Assembly (NCBI GenBank): GCA_002421965.1
Contig: DISN01000025.1
Coordinates: 1 to 7,485, forward strand
Origin: Candidatus Saccharibacteria bacterium UBA6209
Lineage (GTDB): Bacteria > Patescibacteriota > Saccharimonadia > Saccharimonadales > Saccharimonadaceae
Length of the DNA stretch: 7,485 bases
Direction: 5' to 3'
Part shown: one piece after another, positions 1 through 5,285 of the stretch
Numbering within the stretch: the stretch's first letter is position 1
How the letters are laid out: the number at the start of each line of letters is the position of its first letter
Program-made: the position numbers and the translations under genes
Notes under the pieces: generated by a model
What the model was told of the DNA's origin: nothing
The model's database searches: none
Seen by the model: only the letters and a program-made list of their open reading frames with translations

Positions 1-648
1 GAGTCTCAGATGGAAAATGGTGTAGCGGTGATCGACTTAGGTGGCGCAACTACTGGCGTGGCGGTTTTTGAGGAGGGCGACCTCCAGTATGTATCGGTTA
101 TTCCGGTAGGTGGCATTAATGTAACTAACGATATTGCTATTGGACTAAAAATTGACCCAGAATTGGCAGACGCAGTGAAGTTGGAGCATGCTAGGCTCGA
201 CAAGGAGGGCGCTAGTGAGCTGGTGGAGGTAAAGCAGGACGGCCAGACCGCATCTTATGATCGCAGTGAACTCGATGAGATAGTTGATATGCGCTATGAG
301 CAGATTTTTGAGGCGATAAATAAAGAACTCAAGAAGGCCGGTAGGCTCGGTAAGCTACCGAGTGGCGTAGTCCTGGTTGGTGGCGGCGCAAATGTCAGGG
401 GTATCGTCGAATACGCTAAGCAGCATCTGGGTGTTGCGGCAAGAGTCGGCAAGCCAGCTGGCTATGGAGGCGTGAGCGAACAGATTGAGACGCCTGAATA
501 CTCGGCGGCGATTGGCTTAATGTTAATTGATGAGCAGTCTGGCGGCGCATTTAGCAAAAATAGCGGTAGCGGAAAAAGTGTTCAGGCCAGTAAGGCTATG
601 AAAAAGGCCGGCGGATTTATATCGTCATTATTGTCAAAATTTAGATAA
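1..648 (+). CDS. ftsA: FtsA, cell division actin-like ATPase (3' part, 5' end outside window)
   Basis: C-terminal 215 residues of FtsA, the actin-fold ATPase that tethers FtsZ filaments to the membrane at the division site. The frame is open from base 1; the ATG at 10 is an internal methionine. Visible are the phosphate-2 loop (DLGGATTG, where the family usually has DIGGGT), a stretch typical of subdomain 2 (VIPVGGINVTNDIA) and the adenosine-binding loop (VLVGGGANVRG). The protein ends in a basic amphipathic segment, GGFISSLLSKFR, which fits the C-terminal membrane-targeting helix of FtsA, after a Ser/Gly/Lys-rich linker. It lies 41 bp before ftsZ, the classical ftsA-ftsZ order. The Gly-to-Ala change in the phosphate loop is a minor oddity. 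Assignment is firm from motifs plus synteny. Confidence 0.93.
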   Translation, partial: ESQMENGVAVIDLGGATTGVAVFEEGDLQYVSVIPVGGINVTNDIAIGLKIDPELADAVKLEHARLDKEGASELVEVKQDGQTASYDRSELDEIVDMRYEQIFEAINKELKKAGRLGKLPSGVVLVGGGANVRGIVEYAKQHLGVAARVGKPAGYGGVSEQIETPEYSAAIGLMLIDEQSGGAFSKNSGSGKSVQASKAMKKAGGFISSLLSKFR

Positions 649-670
649 AAAATGATACACTATATATAGT
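631..670 (+). promoter_or_regulatory. Possible ftsZ promoter region with a 12-bp palindrome
   Basis: The ftsA end and the ftsA-ftsZ gap contain TTGTCA (631-636) followed by AT-rich hexamers: GATACA at 654-659 (17-bp spacing), TACACT at 656-661, or TATAGT at 665-670. Bases 659-670 form the perfect palindrome ACTATATATAGT. An internal ftsZ promoter is plausible. The palindrome could instead be an operator or merely AT-rich promoter DNA. The best -10 cannot be chosen from sequence alone. Confidence 0.35.
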
Positions 671-689
671 ATAAGTTGAGGGAGTACAG

Positions 690-1883
690 ATGCCTGAAGT
701 AAAACCAAGTGAAGTCCAATCGTTTGCCAGTATAAAAGTTGTCGGTGTCGGCGGTGCGGGCGGTTCAGCAATTAATCGCATGAAAGACGCCGGATTGGGT
801 GGTGTGCAGTTTATTGCCATGAATACAGACGCTCAGGCGCTCCATAATTCAAAAGCTGATGTCAAGATCCACTTAGGCCACAGTACTACCAATGGCCTGG
901 GTGCTGGAGCGGATCCGACAGTCGGTGAGGCCGCTGCTAATGAGTCTAGGGATGAGATCCGACAGTCTATCGAAGGCGCGGATATGATTTTTGTTACCAT
1001 CGGTGCTGGAGGTGGTACGGGTTCTGGTGCTGGCCATGTTGTTGCCGAGGTGGCGCGAGAACTAGGTATTTTAGTCGTTGGCGTAGCTACTCGGCCATTT
1101 AGTTTTGAGGGTGAGAAGCGTCGACTTAATGCTGAATGGGCTATAAATAACTTGGGTCGCCAGGTTGATACGCTTATTACGATTCCTAATGATCGACTAC
1201 TGCAGACAATTGACCGACGAACACCGCTACTAGAGACCTTTAAGATTGCTGATGATGTTTTGAGACAGGGTGTTCAGGGTATCTCTGAATTAATTACCGA
1301 GCACGGTATGATTAACCTGGACTTTGCCGACGTTAAGGCAATTATGAGCAACGCTGGATCGGCCCTCATGGGAATTGGTCGAGCAAGTGGCGAGAATCGT
1401 GCAGCTCAAGCTGCGCAGCAGGCAATCGAAAGTCCACTTATTGAGGTGTCAATTGATGGCGCTAAGGGTGTGCTGTTTAATGTGACCGGTGGCTACGATA
1501 TGTCGATGGCTGAGATTCAGGAGGCAGCTGAGATTATTACTAACGCGGTTGCTCCGGACGCCAACATTATCTTTGGTACAACGCTTAAACCAGAAATGGA
1601 AGACGAACTGGTGATTACGGTTATTGCGACAGGATTTGATAGTGAAGCTTTTCACCTTCGTGAAGTGAGCCTTGACCAGATGCCTCAGCCGGTTGAGCAA
1701 TCGTCTTCAGAGCAAGTTGACGATGAAATGGTTAAGAATATTGATCTTGAATTAAACGAGTCTGATGCGGCCGAGACATTTGCGAGCGATGACGAGACTA
1801 ATATTTGGACAGAGCCTAGCGAAGAAGAGGAGGACTACGACACTCCAGCATTCCTAAGGCGCCGCAAGAAGAACAAGGAGTAA
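690..1883 (+). CDS. ftsZ: FtsZ, tubulin-like cell division GTPase
   Basis: Complete 397-residue FtsZ, the GTPase that polymerises into the cytokinetic Z-ring. The N-terminal Rossmann-like GTPase domain starts with GVGGAGGSAINRM (about residues 19-31). The tubulin signature GGGTGSG is at 107-113, and the T7 synergy loop NLDFADV is at 209-215 with the catalytic Asp residues 211 and 214, followed by MGIGRASGENRA. The second tubulin-like domain runs to about residue 320, then an acidic linker. The C-terminal peptide DTPAFLRRR (384-392) is the conserved tail that binds FtsA and other partners. The start is supported by GAGGGAG-like GAGGGAG Shine-Dalgarno sequence at 678-684, five bases before ATG. 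Length is normal for the family and no defect is visible. Confidence 0.98.
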   Translation: MPEVKPSEVQSFASIKVVGVGGAGGSAINRMKDAGLGGVQFIAMNTDAQALHNSKADVKIHLGHSTTNGLGAGADPTVGEAAANESRDEIRQSIEGADMIFVTIGAGGGTGSGAGHVVAEVARELGILVVGVATRPFSFEGEKRRLNAEWAINNLGRQVDTLITIPNDRLLQTIDRRTPLLETFKIADDVLRQGVQGISELITEHGMINLDFADVKAIMSNAGSALMGIGRASGENRAAQAAQQAIESPLIEVSIDGAKGVLFNVTGGYDMSMAEIQEAAEIITNAVAPDANIIFGTTLKPEMEDELVITVIATGFDSEAFHLREVSLDQMPQPVEQSSSEQVDDEMVKNIDLELNESDAAETFASDDETNIWTEPSEEEEDYDTPAFLRRRKKNKE

Positions 1884-1884
1884 T

Positions 1885-2340
1885 ATGTCACAGATTAACA
1901 TTGGCGATAGTCGAGTTATAGAGTCACGAGAAGTAAGCGACGGGTTAGCGATTAGACGCCGCCGTGAGACGCCTGACGGCAAGCGATTTACTACCTATGA
2001 GCGAATAGAGAAGCCTAACCTAGCGGTCATTAAGAAGAACGGCTCTCGTGAACTGTTCGATCGAGCGAAACTACTTAGCGCTGTTAACCAGTCGGTTGGT
2101 AAGTTTTTTAATTCTGACGAAGAGGTTGATGAGATTGTCGCCAGTGTTGAGGATGCGCTTTATGCCCTTGGCGAGTCGGATATTCCATCAAAACAAGTCG
2201 GTGATTTTGTGCTAGACGAACTGGCTGGACGCAACGAGGTGGCCTATGTGCGGTTTGCTAGTGTTTATTTTGACTTTACTTCGTTAGATGAGTTTGAGGA
2301 GATCTTGGCTCAGCGGCGTAAGAAGAAACTTGAGGAGTAG
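1885..2340 (+). CDS. nrdR: NrdR-family ATP-cone protein lacking zinc-ribbon cysteines
   Basis: A 151-residue homologue of NrdR, the ATP/dATP-sensing repressor of ribonucleotide reductase genes. The diagnostic core is clear: VIESREVSDGLAIRRRRE (11-28), GKRFTTYERIE (32-42), an ATP-cone beginning AVIKKNGSRELFDRAKL, and VAYVRFASVYFDF near the end. Normal NrdR has four Cys zinc ligands in two CxxC pairs, one at the N-terminus and one just before GKRF. Here the protein contains no cysteine: the start reads MSQINIGDSR and the second pair is TPD with one residue missing. The nucleotide-sensing part looks intact, but the DNA-binding zinc ribbon cannot bind metal in the usual way. AAGGAG (1875-1880), inside the end of ftsZ, is its ribosome binding site. 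It starts one base after the ftsZ stop, so co-expression with ftsZ is likely. Confidence 0.85.
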   Translation: MSQINIGDSRVIESREVSDGLAIRRRRETPDGKRFTTYERIEKPNLAVIKKNGSRELFDRAKLLSAVNQSVGKFFNSDEEVDEIVASVEDALYALGESDIPSKQVGDFVLDELAGRNEVAYVRFASVYFDFTSLDEFEEILAQRRKKKLEE

Positions 2341-2341
2341 C

Positions 2342-2599
2342 ATGCGAGTAGTGGTGGTTTATAGATATGAGTCAGATCACGCGCGAGAGGTGATCGACTA
2401 TCTGAGGGATTTTAATCGGCAGACCGGTCACGAGTTGGAGGAAGTTGATCCTGACACACCGGGTGGTTCGGGCTTTTGTAGGGCGTATGATATAGTCGAG
2501 TACCCGACGGTTGTCGCACTGAGCGATAGTGGTCAGTTGCAGAATATGTGGCGAGGTAGGCCACTACCAACAATAAGCGAGGTAAGTTATTATGTTTAA
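2342..2599 (+). CDS. Small thioredoxin-fold protein without CxxC
   Basis: An 85-residue protein starting one base after the nrdR stop. ATG 2342 is preferred over the upstream in-frame start at 2288 because GAGGAG (2332-2337) lies four bases before it and the longer form would run deep into nrdR. Residues 2-7 form a beta strand (RVVVVY), a helix follows, and YDIVEYPTVVAL (49-60) matches the thioredoxin cis-proline loop (Pro55), then a Gly turn at 71 and PTISEV. The position of the usual CxxC (about residues 10-15) has no cysteine; the single Cys46 lies just before the cis-Pro strand. A two-Cys redox cycle is therefore not possible in this chain alone. It overlaps the VKOR gene by 8 bp, suggesting a partnership with it. 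Family-level assignment is from motif shape only. Confidence 0.6.
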   Translation: MRVVVVYRYESDHAREVIDYLRDFNRQTGHELEEVDPDTPGGSGFCRAYDIVEYPTVVALSDSGQLQNMWRGRPLPTISEVSYYV

Positions 2600-3185
2600 G
2601 AAATCTGATAAGAAGGCGATGATCGCTACATTGGCGGCATCGGGACTTGGTTTAATTGCATCGATTGTGCTGTCGTACGAGGCGCTTATACTAGCCGCAA
2701 ATAAAGATGCCGTTCTGAGCTGCGACATTAACGCTGTAGTCAGCTGTGCAGCAGTGGCCAATCACTGGTCGGCGACGCTGCTGGGCATTCCCAATAGTTT
2801 TATTGGTATGATTGCTATGCCGGTCGTGATGACGATTGCGGTGGTCTTGCTTACGGGAGTAAAGTTACCGAAGTGGTTTATGCAGATAACGCAGCTTGGG
2901 GCGATTGCTGGACTGATTTTTGCTGGCTGGATGTTCTATATGAGCTATTCGGTAATTGGTATACTTTGCCCTTGGTGTCTGGTTACTGACGTAGCGATGA
3001 TAGCGCTATTCTTTGGCGTTACTCGTTACAATATTCTGAGCGGTGTGCTGCCGGTAAAGAAGAGCGTTCAGAAAAAACTAGAGGCATTTGTCAAAAAAGA
3101 TTATGACCAGCTAGCTATGTGGTCACTTTTGGTATTGATGGTTATCGCGATAGTGCTGAAATTTGGCGAGCAATTGTTTAGCTAG
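2592..3185 (+). CDS. Vitamin K epoxide reductase (VKOR) family membrane protein
   Basis: A 197-residue membrane protein of the bacterial VKOR family, which reoxidises secreted thiol oxidases (DsbA-like) and passes electrons to quinones. The four redox cysteines are present: loop pair Cys44 (SCDIN) and Cys52 (SCAAV), and active-site pair CPWC at 126-129. The conserved LGIPNSFIG (64-72) precedes the second helix. Hydrophobic segments are roughly residues 9-34, 68-90, 98-122, 127-147 and 174-192, giving the four-helix VKOR bundle plus a fifth helix. In many bacteria that fifth helix leads into a fused thioredoxin domain, but here the protein ends just after it. Translation starts inside the upstream gene with GAGG (2579-2582) nine bases ahead. 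It implies a disulfide-forming pathway; the DsbA-like partner is not in this window. Confidence 0.88.
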   Translation: MFKKSDKKAMIATLAASGLGLIASIVLSYEALILAANKDAVLSCDINAVVSCAAVANHWSATLLGIPNSFIGMIAMPVVMTIAVVLLTGVKLPKWFMQITQLGAIAGLIFAGWMFYMSYSVIGILCPWCLVTDVAMIALFFGVTRYNILSGVLPVKKSVQKKLEAFVKKDYDQLAMWSLLVLMVIAIVLKFGEQLFS

Positions 3186-3195
3186 GACAAAGTCT

Positions 3196-3220
3196 CGCCC
3201 GCATCGTTAGATTGCGGGCG
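3196..3220 (+). terminator. GC-rich hairpin after the VKOR gene, possible terminator
   Basis: CGCCCGCA (3196-3203) and TGCGGGCG (3213-3220) form a perfect 8-bp stem with a 9-base loop, 11 bases after the VKOR stop. What follows is AT-rich (TGATATAATATTTT) rather than a clean U-tract, and it also holds the tRNA promoter -10. It may terminate the upstream operon, protect its 3' end, or both. Confidence 0.55.
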
Positions 3221-3229
3221 TGATATAAT
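3221..3229 (+). promoter_or_regulatory. Extended -10 promoter of the tRNA-Gly gene
   Basis: TGATATAAT is a perfect extended -10 element (TGn plus TATAAT). It would place the start near 3236, a few bases before the mature tRNA 5' end at 3240. No -35 hexamer is visible at the usual distance, because that stretch is the hairpin at 3196-3220. This is consistent with an extended -10 promoter that does not need one. Confidence 0.6.
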
Positions 3230-3239
3230 ATTTTAAGAT

Positions 3240-3314
3240 GCGGGTATCGTATAACGGCTATTATGCTACCTTCCCAAGGTAGAGACGAGAGTTCGACTCT
3301 CTCTACCCGCACCA
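3240..3314 (+). tRNA. tRNA-Gly (anticodon CCC)
   Basis: A complete cloverleaf folds by eye. The acceptor stem is GCGGGTA/TACCCGC. The anticodon arm is CTACC-TTCCCAA-GGTAG with anticodon CCC at 3273-3275. The variable loop is 4 bases, and the T arm is GAGAG-TTCGACT-CTCTC. CCA is encoded at 3312-3314. It reads GGG codons. The discriminator base 73 is A (3311), whereas E. coli tRNA-Gly species carry U73; A73 is the form used by eukaryotic-type dimeric glycyl-tRNA synthetases. Confidence 0.95.
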
Positions 3315-3320
3315 CATAGG

Positions 3321-3346
3321 TCCCCGTATTAAGCAGGGGCTTTTTG
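3321..3346 (+). terminator. Probable intrinsic terminator of the tRNA gene
   Basis: CCCC (3322-3325) and GGGG (3336-3339) flank a 10-base loop and are followed by CTTTTTG. The stem is short, but the position directly after the tRNA and the T5 run support a terminator. Confidence 0.5.
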
Positions 3347-3384
3347 TTATCAATAGATATGGGCATCATACGAACGATTAAGTC

Positions 3385-3401
3385 GACCAAATAATTTGGT
3401 C
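3385..3401. repeat. Perfect 17-bp palindrome (8-bp arms, 1-base centre)
   Basis: GACCAAAT-A-ATTTGGTC. It could be a protein-binding operator in DNA, or an RNA hairpin with 6-bp stem and 5-base loop. No regulator gene is adjacent. Its right arm overlaps the 14-mer repeated at 3728-3741. Confidence 0.55.
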
Positions 3402-3412
3402 AGGTGGCAGCA
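3393..3412 (+). repeat. 20-bp near-copy of the start of the 3721 gene
   Basis: Bases 3393-3406 (AATTTGGTCAGGTG) are identical to 3728-3741, and the match continues at 18 of 20 positions to 3412/3747. Both copies encode FGQV in the local reading frame; the upstream copy is preceded by a TAA stop. Downstream the similarity fades to a shared pattern of Asp-rich codons. Confidence 0.6.
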
Positions 3413-3720
3413 ATCTTCGATGTGGATATTGACATTACTCCCGGTGCAATTACTGGATTTTTTGGGATAAGAGATACATGCAGATGTCGATGCTGATCGT
3501 GGTAATGGCGATTGTATTGGAGCAGTGTTTGCTGCTGGTGACGAGAATGATGGAACATTGCTGATGGTGTTGGATCGGCTAGTTAAGCGAAGTAGTCTGT
3601 TTGTGCAAAAAATATATAGCGCTTTGTGTCATGGTTAGCGTAGTAGTATCAACATAGTCAGAATCGGTCGTAATTTCTTATGCTTGAATAATTAGACTAA
3701 ATCAGGCAAGATATTTTAAT

Positions 3721-4239
3721 ATGAATGAATTTGGTCAGGTGCCACCACATGATTTTGATCAATATGATGAGCGTCAGTTTTTGGCGGATGACATCAATAG
3801 GTCGTTTGAGCTAATATTCGGGGATCATCTCAGTAACGTTGAGGACGTTGACGTTCCAATCCCGCATTCTAAAAGAGTAAGGGCTTTTATCCATAAGGGC
3901 GTATACGGGCCGGACAGCCTAGATATAGGGGCTATAGCTATTGATAACGGGGAGCAGAGCAGGTATGTTGTTGAGGTGTCGTATCCATTTCAGAGGGATG
4001 AATATCAGATATGGACATTTGCGCCAGACCAGCGTAGCCTAGTTTTGCATCAGGGGGATTGTAGTTTTGCCAGAGAAGAGAGTATTGATGGTTGTTGCGA
4101 TTGCCCAAATCTGCTAAGCAGCGAAGGCAAGAACTTTAAGTCAGTATTGGATACACTAGAGGAGCTTGGCTCGTCTTATGACGTAAAGGACATGCCGAAA
4201 TTTAGGCAACCATCGTATCATCTAAGCTACTTTAGATGA
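3721..4239 (+). CDS. Hypothetical protein, 172 residues, unrecognised family
   Basis: I do not recognise this protein. It is soluble-looking and acidic, with no signal peptide or membrane segment. The N-terminal 20 residues are polar and Asp/Gln-rich. Residues 50-100 look like alternating beta strands (RVRAFIHKG, IGAIAID, RYVVEVSYPF, YQIWTFAP). A cysteine cluster follows, Cys114 and then CCDC at 125-128, which could bind metal. Residues 138-150 look helical (FKSVLDTLEELG). The ATG has no clear Shine-Dalgarno sequence; the AT-rich TATTTTAAT immediately upstream may mean a leaderless or weakly initiated message. It ends at TGA inside an inverted repeat and is in the same frame as the epimerase-like gene 12 bases on, which hints at a functional link. 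Coding status is supported by length, protein-like composition and the shared strand. Confidence 0.65.
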   Translation: MNEFGQVPPHDFDQYDERQFLADDINRSFELIFGDHLSNVEDVDVPIPHSKRVRAFIHKGVYGPDSLDIGAIAIDNGEQSRYVVEVSYPFQRDEYQIWTFAPDQRSLVLHQGDCSFAREESIDGCCDCPNLLSSEGKNFKSVLDTLEELGSSYDVKDMPKFRQPSYHLSYFR

Positions 4240-4242
4240 TAC
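4215..4242. repeat. 11-bp perfect inverted repeat spanning a stop codon
   Basis: GTATCATCTAA (4215-4225) and TTAGATGATAC (4232-4242) with a 6-base loop. It includes the TGA stop of the upstream gene and most of the -10 element of the next gene. It has no following T-tract, so it is not a standard terminator. An operator or an mRNA-end hairpin is possible. Confidence 0.6.
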
Positions 4243-4245
4243 AAT
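4237..4245 (+). promoter_or_regulatory. Extended -10 element for the epimerase-like gene
   Basis: TGATACAAT matches TGn plus a one-mismatch TATAAT. The distance to the ATG at 4252 (six bases after the -10) puts the expected start at or next to the A of the ATG, so the transcript would be leaderless. That agrees with the absence of a Shine-Dalgarno sequence there. No -35 is evident. Confidence 0.5.
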
Positions 4246-4251
4246 CAGTGT

Positions 4252-5250
4252 ATGAAACATAAGCATATCTTTATAGTCGGTGGAGCAGGGTTTTTAGGAT
4301 ATCACACTAGTCTGGAGTTGGTAGATCGAGGAGCGCAGGTCACGGCTCTGGCGATGCCAAATGAGTACGTTGACGACAGCTTGGCTAGTCGAGTTGATGT
4401 TGTCAGGGCAAATATTGATGATTTGACGGATAGTCAGCTAGCGGAAATGCTTACTGGATTTGATGCCATAATTTATGCCGCAGGTCCAGACGACAGGGTT
4501 GAGTTGGCTGCAGGGGTTAAGGCTAGTGAATTTTTTCATACGCAATTGGTCGAACGAACCGAAAGAGTATTGAGGGTCGCTAAGGATCAGGGCGTTAAAA
4601 AGGCGATTATTTTTGGCTCTTACTTCTCGTATATTAACAATCATGGGATCTGTGGCGTAAAGCGGGGAGAACTAGAGAGGCATCCTTATATCAAGGCAAG
4701 GGTTGAGCAGACTCGTCGAAGCTTCGACCTGGGCGCTGACGGGTTTGAGGTTGCAGTCATAAATATTCCGTATGTATTTGGCGTGGCCCCTGGCAAGGAG
4801 CCTATTTGGAAGAACGTGTTTGTTAACAGGTTTGCTGATTCGCCAAAGATTTTTTATGGAAGCGGTGGTAGTACGGCGATATCCGCTAAAAAGATTGCCG
4901 TTTGTACTGCTCAGGCACTAGAGCTGTCTGGACATGGCGAAGAGTTGGCGGTCGGATCAAGAAATATGAAGTTCACACCTATGATTGAACGGCTACTCGG
5001 AGAGGCAAATATAGACAAACCGGTCGGTAGTCTGCCTAGCTGGATACTAAGTATTGCTATGAAGTCTCAATGGAAAAAAGCACAGAAGCAGGATTTGGAT
5101 TTTGGTCTAGATCTAAGATATCTTAACGGCGATATTCTGAAGCGAAACTTCTTTGTAGATTTCGAGGCGACCGATGCAAGGCTTGAGATAGACTATGTTG
5201 ATGATGTAGATGATGCAATGCGCGAGACGGGCGAGCGAATGCGACAGTAG
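4252..5250 (+). CDS. NAD-dependent epimerase/dehydratase-like protein
   Basis: A 332-residue extended short-chain dehydrogenase/reductase family protein, usual length for NAD(P)-dependent nucleotide-sugar epimerases and related reductases. The Rossmann dinucleotide loop GGAGFLG is at residues 10-16. DAIIYAAG (71-78) matches the beta-4 strand, and the catalytic Ser region is FGSYFSY (121-127). The catalytic Tyr is probably Tyr146, but the YxxxK motif reads Y-I-K-A-R, with Arg150 in place of Lys. INIPYVFG (170-177) is the family's substrate-side strand. The substrate cannot be read from sequence. Arg for Lys may mean altered or lost catalysis, or a scaffold or NAD-binding role. No ribosome binding site is visible; a leaderless start is suggested by the promoter just upstream. 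It ends directly before the promoter of the Nudix-ileS unit. Confidence 0.8.
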   Translation: MKHKHIFIVGGAGFLGYHTSLELVDRGAQVTALAMPNEYVDDSLASRVDVVRANIDDLTDSQLAEMLTGFDAIIYAAGPDDRVELAAGVKASEFFHTQLVERTERVLRVAKDQGVKKAIIFGSYFSYINNHGICGVKRGELERHPYIKARVEQTRRSFDLGADGFEVAVINIPYVFGVAPGKEPIWKNVFVNRFADSPKIFYGSGGSTAISAKKIAVCTAQALELSGHGEELAVGSRNMKFTPMIERLLGEANIDKPVGSLPSWILSIAMKSQWKKAQKQDLDFGLDLRYLNGDILKRNFFVDFEATDARLEIDYVDDVDDAMRETGERMRQ

Positions 5251-5279
5251 TTGTCGCGGGGACAGTCGTGTAGTATAAT
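5251..5279 (+). promoter_or_regulatory. Sigma70-type promoter of the Nudix-ileS unit
   Basis: TTGTCG (5251-5256), a 17-base spacer and a perfect TATAAT (5274-5279), starting immediately after the upstream stop codon. Transcription would begin near 5286, giving a leader of about 210 bases before the Nudix start codon. Confidence 0.75.
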
Positions 5280-5285
5280 GTAGGT

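Larger units (their letters stand above)
3347..3720. other. Gene-poor interval with palindrome and broken reading frames
   Basis: About 370 bases without a convincing gene. It contains the palindrome at 3385-3401 and a 20-bp near-repeat (3393-3412) of the start of the 3721 gene. Two short open stretches lie in different + frames: 3395-3496 (begins FGQVAAIFDVD, ends at TGA) and 3471-3638 (HADVDADRGNGDCIGAVFAAG and onward, ends at TAG). Neither has a plausible start with a ribosome binding site. They could be the two halves of a frameshifted, decayed gene. I recognise no family in either. No RNA gene or insertion sequence is apparent. Confidence 0.4.

Noticed and set aside
1449..1700. Minus-strand frame opposite ftsZ
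   Set aside because: It is fully contained in a conserved part of ftsZ and shows no independent coding evidence.
2288..2341. Upstream ATG adding 18 residues to the thioredoxin-like protein
   Set aside because: It lies deep inside nrdR, whereas ATG 2342 has GAGGAG at good spacing and begins directly at the first beta strand.
3178..3390. Minus-strand reading frame of 70 codons
   Set aside because: It runs antisense across the complete tRNA-Gly gene and its promoter; the protein resembles nothing.
3478..3564. Hydrophobic 28-residue peptide starting MQMSMLIVVMAIV
   Set aside because: It has no Shine-Dalgarno sequence and lies in a different frame from the more protein-like 3471-3638 stretch, so it is probably a shadow.
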